Positions 24,049 to 32,567 of a DNA stretch of 64,000 bases are shown here, in pieces. How positions within the stretch are numbered: position 1 is the first letter of the stretch; the number at the start of each line of letters is the position of its first letter. Both the position numbers and the translations under genes were made by a program. Source of the DNA: an uncultured Coriobacteriaceae bacterium (lineage in GTDB: Bacteria; Actinomycetota; Coriobacteriia; Coriobacteriales; Atopobiaceae); NCBI GenBank assembly GCA_902786015.1, contig CADAAU010000001.1:1-64000 (forward strand), given 5' to 3'. The notes beneath the pieces are model-generated. The model was given only the letters and a program-made list of their open reading frames with translations, had not been told where the DNA came from and searched no databases.

Positions 24049-25059
24049 ATGATCCAGACCGAGAGCCTCACACTCGTTACCGAATGGGACAAGACCTTCC
24101 CCAAGAGCGACGTGATCGACCACCAAAAGGTGACCTTCCCCAATCGCTACGGCATCACGCTGGCAGCCGATCTGTACACCGATCTGTACATGCCCAAAGG
24201 TACCGAAGGTAAGCTCGCCGCCATCGCCGTGTGCGGGCCCTTTGGCGCGGTGAAGGAGCAGTGCTCGGGCCTCTATGCACAGACGCTTGCCGAGCGCGGG
24301 TTCGTGACGCTCGCCTTTGACCCGAGCTTCACTGGCGAGAGCGGTGGTCAGCCCCGCTACATGGCCTCGCCTGACATCAACACCGAGGACTTCATGGCGG
24401 CGGTTGACTTCCTGAGCCTGCACGAGCGCGTGGACGCCGAGCGCATCGGCATCTGCGGCATCTGCGGTTGGGGCGGCATGGCGCTCAACACCGCCGCGCT
24501 CGACACGCGCATTAAGGCGACCGTGGTCTCCACCATGTACGACATGACCCGCGTGAACGCGAACGGCTACTTCGATGCCGAGGACAGCGAGGAGGCACGT
24601 CACGCAAAGCGCGAGGCGATGTGCGCCCAGCGTCTGGCGGACCTGCAGGCTGGCGAGTACGCGCTTGGCGGCGGTGTGGTCGACCCGTTGCCTGAAGACG
24701 CCCCCGATTTCGTGGCCGACTACTACGACTACTACAAGACGCCGCGCGGCTACCATTCCCGCTCGCTCAACTCCAATGGCGGATGGAACGTAATTGGCTG
24801 CCAGTCCTTCATGAACCAGCCCATCCTGCGCTACTCCAACGAGATCCGCTCGGCCGTCCTCGTGATGCATGGCGACGCGGCCCACAGCTGCTACTTTGGA
24901 CGCGACGCGTATGCGAACATGCTTGATGGCAACGCCTACGCCGACAACAAGGAGCTGCTCATCATCCCCGGCGCTTCGCATACCGACCTCTACGATGGCG
25001 GTGAGAGCAAGGTCATTCCCTGGGACAAGCTCGATAGCTTCTATCGGCAGTACCTGTAA
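24049..25059 (+). CDS. Alpha/beta hydrolase with a cysteine nucleophile motif (copy 1)
   Basis: A 336-residue cytoplasmic hydrolase. The nucleophile elbow reads GICGWGG, so Cys replaces the usual Ser, as in dienelactone hydrolases; the acid is probably Asp in MHGDAAHS and the base His in GASHTDLYD. LAFDPSFTGESGG and the N-terminal KVTFPNRYGITLAADLY match the DltE/YcjY-like group of alpha/beta hydrolases. Substrate unknown. ATG 24049 lies in CGAAGGAGCACGCC-ATG, a good site. It is followed after 10 bases by the aldo-keto reductase gene; both should be controlled by the divergent LysR. A copy at 44470-45421 is broken by a 59-bp deletion. Confidence 0.9.
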   Translation: MIQTESLTLVTEWDKTFPKSDVIDHQKVTFPNRYGITLAADLYTDLYMPKGTEGKLAAIAVCGPFGAVKEQCSGLYAQTLAERGFVTLAFDPSFTGESGGQPRYMASPDINTEDFMAAVDFLSLHERVDAERIGICGICGWGGMALNTAALDTRIKATVVSTMYDMTRVNANGYFDAEDSEEARHAKREAMCAQRLADLQAGEYALGGGVVDPLPEDAPDFVADYYDYYKTPRGYHSRSLNSNGGWNVIGCQSFMNQPILRYSNEIRSAVLVMHGDAAHSCYFGRDAYANMLDGNAYADNKELLIIPGASHTDLYDGGESKVIPWDKLDSFYRQYL

Positions 25060-25069
25060 GGGCATCGTG

Positions 25070-26065
25070 ATGGCTACCGCGTTGAGCAGACGTTCCTTCC
25101 TGCGGCTGGGGCTGACGGCCTCGGCCGCTCTGGGGTTTTCTGGATGCGCCGGACGTGGGGATGCACCCCAAACCCGTGCTGGCGACGACGACTCTTCCGT
25201 GTCCGGCCATGCGCCTGCCACGGAACAAGGTCGTGATGCCGTGGGGGAGGGGTCGACCGCGGAGATGCCGAAGACCATCACCTTGAATAGCGGCTACGAG
25301 ATGCCGACGCAGGGGCTTGGCACGTATGCGCTCGACTACGACACCTGCGTGGGTTCCGTCCGCGCGCTCATCGAGGCTGGCGGCAGGCTCATAGACACGG
25401 CGTTCATGTATCACAACGAGGACGCCGTGGGCGAGGGCGTAAGAACCTGCAGTGTGCCGCGCGAAGAGCTGTTCGTTACTACCAAGCTCTATCCCAACCA
25501 GTTCGCAGATTCGGAAGCGGCAATAGAGCAGGCTTTGAAGAAGCTGGACGTCGGTTACATTGATCTTATGCTGCTGCATCATCCCGGGACAGGCGACGTC
25601 GAAGCCTACCGCACCATGGAGCGCGCGGTCGCTGCGGGCAAGATACGCTCGCTGGGGTTGTCCAACTGGTACATCGAGGAGCTCGAGTCGTTCCTGCCGC
25701 AAGTGGAAACCGTGCCTGCTCTCGTACAGAACGAGATTCATCCCTACTACCAGGAGCAGGATGTCGTGCCCTTCATTCAGGACTTGGGCATTGTCGTCGA
25801 GGGCTGGTACCCGCTGGGTGGGCGGGGTCACAATACTGAACTGCTCGCAGATCCCGAGCTCACTTCCATCGCCCAAGTGCATGGCGTATCGGTGCCGCAG
25901 GTGATTCTTCGCTGGAACCGGCAGCGAAATATTGTCGTCATTCCCGGTTCGTCCAATCCGGAGCACATAGCCGAGGACCTGGACATACACGGCTTTTCGC
26001 TTTCTGACGAGGAGATGATGCGTATCTCTGCGCTCGATAGGGCCGAGAAGCACGACTGGTACTAG
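25070..26065 (+). CDS. Tat-exported lipoprotein aldo/keto reductase
   Basis: Residues 1-30 have a twin-arginine signal (SRRSFLRLGL) followed by a lipobox (GFSGC), so the enzyme probably folds in the cytoplasm with its nicotinamide cofactor and is then anchored outside. A 50-residue linker leads to a complete aldo/keto reductase barrel: RLIDTAFMYHNE (Asp, Tyr), TTKLY (Lys), LMLLHHPG (His) and the NADPH-site IPGSSNPEHI. Extracytoplasmic AKRs are unusual. Operon with the hydrolase. ATG 25070 overlaps GTG 25067; ATG taken. Only about 100 bases of the second copy survive at 45.4 kb. Confidence 0.88.
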   Translation: MATALSRRSFLRLGLTASAALGFSGCAGRGDAPQTRAGDDDSSVSGHAPATEQGRDAVGEGSTAEMPKTITLNSGYEMPTQGLGTYALDYDTCVGSVRALIEAGGRLIDTAFMYHNEDAVGEGVRTCSVPREELFVTTKLYPNQFADSEAAIEQALKKLDVGYIDLMLLHHPGTGDVEAYRTMERAVAAGKIRSLGLSNWYIEELESFLPQVETVPALVQNEIHPYYQEQDVVPFIQDLGIVVEGWYPLGGRGHNTELLADPELTSIAQVHGVSVPQVILRWNRQRNIVVIPGSSNPEHIAEDLDIHGFSLSDEEMMRISALDRAEKHDWY

Positions 26066-26657
26066 CTCTGGAACCTAGTGGGCCCCGCCTACGATTGGCC
26101 CTGTCCTCGGCCTGCTGCAGTACGCGCCAGTTAGTGTTCGTGGATGGCATATTTACCTTTCTTCCTCTGTAGTCGAGTTGGGCGTTTGTATTGCGTGTAC
26201 CGTGGCTTTTCGTGAGGCGCCTTGAGCTGAGAATGCCTTTCGTGTGGCGGAGCGTTCCTCACGAAACCGGTTTTCAGCTCAAGGACCTCTGGCTTGAGCT
26301 GGGATTGCGTTTCGTGTGGCGCCTTGAGCTGAGATTGCCTTTCGTGAGGGACTTTCAGCCACACAAATCCCGATTTCGGCTCAATTACGCGTGGGGGCGT
26401 CTGGTCGTTGTCGGCCTGACCGAACTTGTTGTCGAGCCCGCAGCCGAGGGCAAGCACACCGCGTTGGGATTCGCGGGGAAGGATACGACGCGAACTCATA
26501 AACTATTTCTCGGAGAAGCTGCGCCACATGTTCAGCTCGCGTTTGGCTTACATGCTGTGAGCGCGTTTACCAAGTCCTTATTCGCCTACCAATCTTCGCC
26601 TTGTTCGTGTTGGCATTTTAAGGTACGGTGTGAAGACGGGTGGAAGTTTTGCCTTAC
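26066..26657. other. Intergenic region with a repeat array
   Basis: No gene is seen. The central part (26195-26390) is the repeat array listed next. The remainder, including 26390-26640, has open frames on both strands without start signals or recognisable family traits. Confidence 0.45.
26195..26390. repeat. Array of a 26-28 bp inverted-repeat unit (array 1)
   Basis: About six units of the form TTGAGCTGRGATTGC + TTTCGTGTGGCG occur in both orientations; the reverse unit reads GCCACACGAAA + TCGATCTCAGCTCAA-like. Neighbouring opposite units can fold into hairpins. Units are 75-95 percent alike. The same unit forms arrays at 35573-35958 and 45568-45650, always in intergenic, decaying DNA. Confidence 0.65.
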
Positions 26658-27266
26658 TCATTTTCCTTGGGTAATCAGGAAGCCCTTTATTGTTAGCAGG
26701 GCGAAGCAGACGATTCCGGCGTATGGCTGTCTGGACATGATGAATACCATGACGGCAGCGACCGATAGGACCATTCCCGCAACAAGGAGGCGCTTTCCCC
26801 AAGTCTGAGCATCGAGCTTGGAGGCGACCAGGCTGCAGGCCCCTTCTAGAACAACGGCACAGATGATCGCCACGAACGTGGCCTTCAGCCAGGAACTGAC
26901 TCCCGTTAGCTCGAGCAGGGCGACCGTGGCGGTGGAGTCCGCGCCGTTCCCGAAGGCGGGGATGAACAGTAGCACTGCAAGGAGCATGTCGAGCGCGCCG
27001 CATATGAGCGAGCGGTAACTGTTCACGAACGCCCTCTTCTCGTCCGCTGCTGCCTCGATGATCTCGTCTGGGCAGATCAGCTCGTCTATCGAGACTGAGA
27101 AGAACCGTGACAGCTCCCTCAGCGAGTCGATGCTCGGGTAGCCCCTGCCGGACTCCCACTTCGACACGGCCGTCCTCGAGACGTAGAGGGCCTCGGCGAG
27201 CTCCTCCTGCGTGAGCGACTTCTCTTTCCTCAGTTTCCGCAGCTTCTCGCTGAATTCCACCTTCAT
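26658..27266 (-). CDS. XRE-type regulator with C-terminal membrane domain
   Basis: Residues 1-60 form a Cro/CI-type helix-turn-helix (LRKLRKEKSLTQEELAEALYVS..AVSKWESGRGYPSIDSL). The C-terminal part has four hydrophobic segments (from about residue 80 to 200), so this is a membrane-tethered regulator of the type common in Firmicutes and Coriobacteriia. It overlaps the PAP2-like gene upstream by 4 bases (27263-27266), so the two are cotranscribed and perhaps functionally linked to envelope lipids or stress. Start ATG 27266 lies within the end of that gene. 202 residues. Confidence 0.85.
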   Translation of the reverse strand: MKVEFSEKLRKLRKEKSLTQEELAEALYVSRTAVSKWESGRGYPSIDSLRELSRFFSVSIDELICPDEIIEAAADEKRAFVNSYRSLICGALDMLLAVLLFIPAFGNGADSTATVALLELTGVSSWLKATFVAIICAVVLEGACSLVASKLDAQTWGKRLLVAGMVLSVAAVMVFIMSRQPYAGIVCFALLTIKGFLITQGK

Positions 27267-27949
27267 CCCTCCATCTGCGGTGTGGCCCTCGTGTAATCCG
27301 TGTATGCTACCGCCGACGTATAGAGTACGAACAACCCGGCCGCAAGCAGGACGGCCCCGACGATGTCGGTTGCCCAGTGCACGCCCGCGACCAACCTTCC
27401 TAGCACCATGAGCGCCGAGAATGTGACCACGAACGCGGTGGCGGCGCTCCTAGTGGCAGGGCCTTTCACCCTTCGGTCCACCTGGAACTTCAGCGTCGGC
27501 ATGACGCTCAGGACCAGAAGCGTCGTGGAAGAAGGATACGACGCCTCCATGATACCGTCTATGGGTATGGGACGGTAGTTGATGGGGACCATCTCGAATG
27601 CCAGATAGCAGAGGATGACAACGACGTAGTAGGCACCGAGCAGCAGAAGGTCGGAGTCCACCCGGAACAGGCTTCGACGACTGACTAGCTGCACGGCTCC
27701 CAAGACCCCGAAGCACAGGCAGACGGCAATCGGCACGAGGCCGAGCCAGTCCGTGACCGTGTATATTCCCATATGCACGCCCGTGACCCCGTGGAACCAG
27801 GTATTGAACGTCGCGAACCCCACGTCGGTGCCGCTCTGCCCGACCGGTCGTACGTCCACGAGCTGTACCAGTGCGGTCCAGAGCACGAAGGCGACGAGAA
27901 GCGCCGTCCCCGTTACGAGGTCCATTCTCGCCTTTGTTGTCCCTTTCAC
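27263..27949 (-). CDS. PAP2-family membrane phosphatase-like protein
   Basis: An integral membrane protein with about six helices and variant PAP2 motifs: NYRPIP (motif 1), SYPSSTT (motif 2, Ser instead of Gly-His) and RLVAGVHWATDIVGA (motif 3 with the catalytic His and Asp). The motif 2 change from PSGH to PSST removes one catalytic His, so activity is uncertain. I use GTG 27949 with GGGGAG upstream; ATG 27979 and ATG 27925 are alternatives. Family members remove phosphate from undecaprenyl or other lipid phosphates. Operon with the XRE-type gene. Confidence 0.75.
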   Translation of the reverse strand: MKGTTKARMDLVTGTALLVAFVLWTALVQLVDVRPVGQSGTDVGFATFNTWFHGVTGVHMGIYTVTDWLGLVPIAVCLCFGVLGAVQLVSRRSLFRVDSDLLLLGAYYVVVILCYLAFEMVPINYRPIPIDGIMEASYPSSTTLLVLSVMPTLKFQVDRRVKGPATRSAATAFVVTFSALMVLGRLVAGVHWATDIVGAVLLAAGLFVLYTSAVAYTDYTRATPQMEG

Positions 27950-28078
27950 TTCGATTCTCCCCTCATTCGGTGGCCTCATGGTAAGGCGAAGGTACCTGCC
28001 ATGGGGCCACCGGGAAAGAGCCGCGTCGTCACGTCGGCGACACGGTGCGTGTCATCGCTCTCTAGCTGGGGTTTTGCA

Positions 28079-28795
28079 CTACCTGTGCCTGAGCCTCACG
28101 GCTATGGTGTTTAGGTAGTCAAGCGCCCCGGCCTCGACGGCGGCGCGGTCGCCCTCGGCGTATTCGTTGTCGCACTCGATCCAGTCTGTCCACGCCTCGC
28201 GCGTGCAGGCCATTTCGCGCATACTCACGATCTCGACGCCTTCGGTCTGAGAGAGGTTATCGCGCCACCAGCCCATGTCGTGCATGTAGTCGAGCTGCGC
28301 GGGGGTCCAGGACGCGAGCAGACATGCGGGCAGGTCGTCGTGACAGTCGTGCACCATGCCGGGGATTGCGAAGAGCAGCTCACCGCCCCGCTTCACGAGC
28401 GGCAGCAGGTGCTCGCCGAGGTAGCCGGGATCTCGGCCGAAGTAGTTGTAGGAGTCGACGCTCACCACGGCGTCAAAGAAGTCATGCGCGAAGGGGAGCG
28501 CGGTCGCGTCTGTCTTGAGCGGGACGGCCTGCCGGTTGGTGAGGCCGCACTCCTCGAAGAAGCGCATGTTGTCGGACGGGTCGCTCCACAGGTCGGCAGC
28601 GTACACGGTGAGGCCGCATTCGCGGGCCATCAGCGCGCTCGTGAGCCCGGAGCCGCTGCCGAGGTCGAGGATAACTGAGCCTGCTGGTATGTCGGCGTAG
28701 CCGAGCAACTCCTCGCAAAGCTTGAGCGGGTTCGGTCCCATGCTGCGCTCGCGCATGGTGGAATGGGGGAAGGTGTGTGCCTTCGGAAAGTTCAT
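28079..28795 (-). CDS. SAM-dependent methyltransferase
   Basis: A 238-residue class I methyltransferase. The SAM-binding motif ILDLGSGSGLTSA is near residue 42, the acidic motif VYAADLW follows, and DFFDAVVSVDSYNYFG is motif IV. The N-terminal FPKAHTFPHSTMRERSMGPNPLKL matches a group of cytosolic methyltransferases in Firmicutes and Coriobacteriia with unknown substrates. ATG 28795 has AGGA 9 bases upstream; ATG 28801 is too close to it. A structured element lies upstream at 28841-28902. Neighbour genes give no clue to the substrate. Confidence 0.85.
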   Translation of the reverse strand: MNFPKAHTFPHSTMRERSMGPNPLKLCEELLGYADIPAGSVILDLGSGSGLTSALMARECGLTVYAADLWSDPSDNMRFFEECGLTNRQAVPLKTDATALPFAHDFFDAVVSVDSYNYFGRDPGYLGEHLLPLVKRGGELLFAIPGMVHDCHDDLPACLLASWTPAQLDYMHDMGWWRDNLSQTEGVEIVSMREMACTREAWTDWIECDNEYAEGDRAAVEAGALDYLNTIAVRLRHR

Positions 28796-28840
28796 GGTCA
28801 TGTCCTGTTCTATAAGAATCCGTTACGAGTGCAGGGATTC

Positions 28841-28902
28841 GGAACGCAACAAACCTAGGGCAACCTATGTGCCCTTCTCAAAACGTTAGGTTCTAGCGTT
28901 CC
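28841..28902 (-). ncRNA. Nested stem-loop upstream of the methyltransferase gene
   Basis: On the minus strand an outer stem GGAACGC / GCGTTCC, a second stem AACCTAA / (T)TAGGTT and an inner hairpin GGGCA-N7-TGCCC stack on each other within 62 bases, 46 bases before the ATG at 28795. The compact layout in a 5' leader suggests a cis-regulatory RNA, but a small palindromic element is equally possible. Confidence 0.35.
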
Positions 28903-29071
28903 CTACAGAACAATGACCAAAAAGACATCCCCTTGGATGGCCGTCGGCGGGACCCCTTGCCCCGCACGTTGGACGTCACAATACCACGTCTGCCCATATA
29001 TTTGTAGTCTTGATTTGCGTGGCGTTTTGCGGTATTAGGCATTGTCCGCAATTATTGAAGGGGTGGTGCGC

Positions 29072-29374
29072 ATGGATGGCACATCGTTGTTCCTCATGCT
29101 AGCCGGTGATGGCGCCTCGATGCTTTCGGCGATAAACGGGTGCTTGGCAGAGGCAGGCTTCTCGATCACGCGCGAGGACGCCCTGAAGCTTGCCGAGTCG
29201 CGAAACAAGGACCTTGCAGAGCTCGAGCGGGTAGAGTTCGGAAGGCCGACTGTGGTGGCCATAGCCGAGGCGGTCGCCGGCTCGCCACTCCTGACGCAAG
29301 ACACCGTATTCGACACGCTCTCCCAGTTACAGCGCCGGCGGTTCGTCGAGCGTGTCGGTATACGAGATGCGTGA
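29072..29374 (+). CDS. DUF6323 family protein
   Basis: A 100-residue protein with the DUF6323 features: INGCLAEAGFSITREDALKLAESRNKDLAELERVEF and IAEAVAGSPLLTQDTVFDTLSQLQ. Members occur next to DUF6179 genes in Firmicutes and Actinomycetota, and the function is unknown. ATG 29072 is preceded by GGGGTGG. The last codons overlap the next gene (ATGCGTGA), so they are translationally coupled. Confidence 0.75.
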   Translation: MDGTSLFLMLAGDGASMLSAINGCLAEAGFSITREDALKLAESRNKDLAELERVEFGRPTVVAIAEAVAGSPLLTQDTVFDTLSQLQRRRFVERVGIRDA

Positions 29375-29888
29375 GTTGGCTATGTCGGTCGCCTACACAC
29401 TTGGCATCGCGAACGCCGCGCCCGAGGAGGCTGCCCGCGCACTCGCATTCGATGACCCTGCCGCCCTATGGCACTCGCACCTCGACGCGCTCGACGCTCG
29501 GGTAGGCGATGCGCTTGTAGTATGGCACGAGGTGGTCACGACCATGCCGCCTATCCGCAACGTCGCCCTGCGCGACACGCTGGCGAGCCTGGGTGGGCTG
29601 AGACGGAGCTACGACACGCGCTTCGCCGCCCACGAAGTTCCCTGCGACATCGACTATCAGCTGAGCGAACCCGTGGATCCTGGTCTCATGGGAATCGACT
29701 ACGTGGAGGCGTACCTTGTACAGCTGCTCAATGAGGCGCGGTGGATTGCGCGCTTCGACGCTGAGAGCTGTGTCGTTGTCCTCGAACGCATCTGCCCCGA
29801 CTACCGGGGCCTGCATGTGAATCTCTACGATTTACTGCTGCCGCACGAGGATGAATTGTTATCGTCATTGTTCGAGCCGTCCTCGTGA
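29367..29888 (+). CDS. DUF6179 family protein, short form
   Basis: A 173-residue protein corresponding to the C-terminal part of DUF6179: MPPIRNVALRDTLASLGGLRRSYDTRFAAHEVPCDIDYQLSEPV and ICPDYRGLHVNLYDLLL. Family members are often about 400-500 residues, so this may be a shortened form. It starts at ATG 29367 inside the DUF6323 gene (GTG 29352 is possible). The pair is a conserved but uncharacterised module. Its 3' end overlaps a convergent small frame. Confidence 0.7.
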   Translation: MRELAMSVAYTLGIANAAPEEAARALAFDDPAALWHSHLDALDARVGDALVVWHEVVTTMPPIRNVALRDTLASLGGLRRSYDTRFAAHEVPCDIDYQLSEPVDPGLMGIDYVEAYLVQLLNEARWIARFDAESCVVVLERICPDYRGLHVNLYDLLLPHEDELLSSLFEPSS

Positions 29889-30187
29889 TGCAAGAGAAGT
29901 GTGATTTTGTCTGATGTCACGCTGTTACGAATGTCTGGTAAGTATCGGCTCCCGTCAGCCCTAGGAGCGCGCTGGCTTCTTCGCCTCGTTGCTTTTTCAT
30001 AACCACGGGTCTTGCCATAAAGACGTCGTCCTGCCAAAAATACGCATAGCCCAAAAACAGTGGAGAGCATCAGAACTGCATATCCCAAAGTTGTTATTCT
30101 TCCTGCTTCAGTTCTTAAATCGTTATTCCTACCAAAGAATTTATACACTATCCAGTCTCCAAACTCTGGTCCGAGATGTCGTACCAT
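29825..30187 (-). CDS. Small single-helix membrane protein after the ECF genes
   Basis: A 120-codon frame whose ATG overlaps the stop of the preceding ECF S-component gene (TGATG), the usual sign of coupled translation. Residues 30-55 (LGYAVLMLSTVFGLCVFLAG) form one transmembrane helix followed by RRLYGKTRGYEK. The tail is Ser/Asn-rich and lies antisense to the DUF6179 gene end. AT-rich compared with neighbours. No family recognised; it might be a decayed or lineage-specific subunit. Confidence 0.45.
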   Translation of the reverse strand: MVRHLGPEFGDWIVYKFFGRNNDLRTEAGRITTLGYAVLMLSTVFGLCVFLAGRRLYGKTRGYEKATRRRSQRAPRADGSRYLPDIRNSVTSDKITLLLHHEDGSNNDDNNSSSCGSSKS

Positions 30188-30876
30188 CAAATCTGGTAAC
30201 GCACTTTGATGCGCTTAAAAATGCGCGGCCAAGTGTTCGCGATGGGGATGAGGAACACCACGGTTCCAATCGCGCTTGCCACGTTGTTGGCGAGACCTGC
30301 TGCATAGGTAGCAAACACGCTGGTGGCGTTTGCGTTTGACACGAACCCCACGATCGTCCAAGTGTCCAGAATAAAGCCATACAAGAGCGCCATCAAAGCG
30401 CCGAACGTGGCAACCGACCAGCGTTGCGTCAGCCGCCCACGGTTTCCCAAAACACCAGCGAGGTAGCCCACGAGCCCCATCGAGAACATCTGCCATGGCG
30501 TCCAGGGACCCTGCCCAAAGAACACGTTCGAGACAAGCATAGCGAGCGCCCCGACCATAAAGCCCTCCTCGCGCCCAAAGCACAGCCCCCCCATGACGAC
30601 AATCGCAATGATGGGCTTGATGGCCGGAACGGGTGCAAAAACAAGGCGGCCCGCTACCGCCAACGCGGTCAGGACGACGATAGGCATCAGATTGCGAGCA
30701 CGTCTGCGCGATTTCTCGAAACCCACAAAGAATGGCACGAGGGCGGCGCACGCACATACGCTCGTGACCAATGCTGCGTCTGCCAGCTTGAGCCACGCCC
30801 AGAGCATCATGATAACGGGCAGCGCCACGAGCACTACTGGCTGGATGATTCGCATAACACGAGCTAGCCTACCCAT
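30187..30876 (-). CDS. ECF transporter S component
   Basis: A 229-residue membrane protein with six to seven helices and the features of an ECF substrate-binding subunit: GRLVFAPVPAIKPIIAIVVMGGLCFGREEGFMVGALAMLVSNVFFGQGPWTPWQM, with the Gly-Gln-Gly-Pro-Trp-Thr-Pro-Trp-Gln loop typical of CbrT- or thiamin/cobalamin-type S components. It ends a four-gene operon (DUF4430, T, A-A, S). Together with DUF4430 (transcobalamin-like fold), corrinoid uptake is the most plausible substrate. AAGGA precedes ATG 30876. Confidence 0.85.
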   Translation of the reverse strand: MGRLARVMRIIQPVVLVALPVIMMLWAWLKLADAALVTSVCACAALVPFFVGFEKSRRRARNLMPIVVLTALAVAGRLVFAPVPAIKPIIAIVVMGGLCFGREEGFMVGALAMLVSNVFFGQGPWTPWQMFSMGLVGYLAGVLGNRGRLTQRWSVATFGALMALLYGFILDTWTIVGFVSNANATSVFATYAAGLANNVASAIGTVVFLIPIANTWPRIFKRIKVRYQI

Positions 30877-30886
30877 CGCACGTTCC

Positions 30887-32551
30887 TTAGCCCAGTCCCA
30901 ACGAGGCCGCCAGGTCAGCCGTCGTTACGCATCCATCCAGTATGCCACGCGCTATGCGCGCCGTAGGGGTGGAGTAGAACAGGTTGTCCAAAAAGAAGCT
31001 GTGCGCGTCCTGCGTGCAGGTAATCTCGTGCCCAAAGAGCATGGAGCATGTGTGCGCGACCTCCGACACAAACTCCAGGTCGTGTGAAGTGAGCAGGACG
31101 GCCTTGTCCTCGCGTAGTGTCAAGTCGGTAAGAATGGCTCCCACCTGGGCTTTCGCGGTCGCATCGAGCCCCTTGGTGGGTTCGTCGAGAAGCAGCACGT
31201 CGGGCCCGAGCAGCAAGATTTTTGCGAGGGCAGCCTTTTGCGTCTCGCCGCCCGACAGGTCGTAAGGATGCCGCATGCGTAGCTGTTCCAGGCCAAATCG
31301 TTCGAGCATGTCGTTGGTGTTACTCAGCGAGTAGCCACCCAAATCGCTCCATTCGAGAAGATCGTCGACGAGGCGGTCGCGCGTGAACAGCGCTTTGGGG
31401 TTTTGCGTCATGAGCGCCACGTGAAGGTTGCGTGCTTTAATGATGCGGCCGCGATCGGGTCGGCGGATGCCAGCGAGCGCCAAGAGCAGCGTGGACTTTC
31501 CGCTGCCGTTACCTCCCACGAGCGCGGCGACGCGACCTGCACACAGGTCGAAGTCGACACCGCGCAGCACGAACGGCATCTTCCTGTCGTAGCGAAACCA
31601 GACGTCCTTGGCGCGCAGCACCACGTCACTTGGTGGGAGCGTGCGCTCCGCCGGATGAGGTTCAGCACCAAGCCCGCCTTGTGCGCTTATCGTGGTCAGT
31701 GCGCTGGTAAGATACGACCGACCCTCCCGGACGGTAACGGGGTACGAGGCGCGATCCCCAGTGCCCTTGCCGGCGCGCTCGAGCAGCATGCTCATGCGCG
31801 TCGCCGCCGGCAGGGCTGCATACAGCCCGTCGTCGTCCTTCTTGAGCATGCGAACGAAACCGTCGCAATTGCCGTTGTAGGCCAGTGTGCCATCCCTTCC
31901 TAAGAACAACACGCGGTCGGCGAAGGGCAGCACGTCCTCGAGCCGATGCTCGGTAATCAGCACGGTTATGCCAAGCTCCGCGTTCACGCGCTCGAGCACG
32001 TCAAAGAAGCCCTTTGCTGCAATGGGGTCGAGCTGCGAGGTTGGCTCGTCAAGCACGAGGACGGCCGGCTGCATGACTACGATTGCCGCCAGGTTGAGCA
32101 ACTGCTTCTGTCCGCCCGACAGGTCAGTGGTCTTTCGGTCGAACCAGCTGCCAATGCCAAAGAAGTGGGCGGTCTCGGCCACGCGGCGATGCATCGTCTG
32201 CGTGTCCATGCCGATGCTTTCCAGCCCAAAGGCCAGTTCGTGCCATACGGTGTCGGTGACGATTCGGTTCTCGGGGTCCTGCATCACAAATCCGATGCGC
32301 GTGGCCGACTCGACGGAGCTCAAGTGGTACGGGTCGTTGCCGAGCACGCGAACCGTTCCCCTCGACGTGCCGGCCACGGCAAGCTCGGGCTTGAGCGCAC
32401 GCAACAACGTCGACTTGCCCGATCCCGATGTGCCGCAAAGCACCGCAAACGAGCCGTTCTCCAACCCAAACGTTATATCGTGAAGCACGTCCTCGCCCGT
32501 CGACCCGTACGAGAACGCGTAGCCGCGCATCTCAACCACATATTCGGACAT
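30887..32551 (-). CDS. ECF transporter ATPase with two fused ABC domains
   Basis: A 554-residue fusion of two ATP-binding domains. Domain 1: Walker A GTSGSGKST, signature LSGGQKQ, Walker B VLVLDEPTSQLD. Domain 2: GGNGSGKST, LSGGETQK, VLLLDEPTKGLD. This is the EcfA1-EcfA2 pair in one chain, seen in dedicated (group I-like) ECF systems. Q-loop and His-switch are present in both. It energises the T and S subunits encoded on either side. ATG 32551 follows GAGGAGG; the longer frame is not needed. The EcfT gene ends 17 bases upstream. Confidence 0.93.
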   Translation of the reverse strand: MSEYVVEMRGYAFSYGSTGEDVLHDITFGLENGSFAVLCGTSGSGKSTLLRALKPELAVAGTSRGTVRVLGNDPYHLSSVESATRIGFVMQDPENRIVTDTVWHELAFGLESIGMDTQTMHRRVAETAHFFGIGSWFDRKTTDLSGGQKQLLNLAAIVVMQPAVLVLDEPTSQLDPIAAKGFFDVLERVNAELGITVLITEHRLEDVLPFADRVLFLGRDGTLAYNGNCDGFVRMLKKDDDGLYAALPAATRMSMLLERAGKGTGDRASYPVTVREGRSYLTSALTTISAQGGLGAEPHPAERTLPPSDVVLRAKDVWFRYDRKMPFVLRGVDFDLCAGRVAALVGGNGSGKSTLLLALAGIRRPDRGRIIKARNLHVALMTQNPKALFTRDRLVDDLLEWSDLGGYSLSNTNDMLERFGLEQLRMRHPYDLSGGETQKAALAKILLLGPDVLLLDEPTKGLDATAKAQVGAILTDLTLREDKAVLLTSHDLEFVSEVAHTCSMLFGHEITCTQDAHSFFLDNLFYSTPTARIARGILDGCVTTADLAASLGLG

Positions 32552-32567
32552 GTCGCGTGGCCTCCTC

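Noticed and set aside
23929-25281. Minus-strand extension of the LysR frame to 759 codons
   Set aside because: The added part is antisense to the hydrolase gene and the LysR start at 23928 has a good ribosome site.
26195-26390. CRISPR array
   Set aside because: The units occur in both orientations, vary in sequence and have no uniform spacers; no cas genes are present in the window.
27263-27949. Calling the PAP2-like protein a fully active phosphatase
   Set aside because: Motif 2 is SYPSST instead of PSGH, so a catalytic His is missing; activity is left open.
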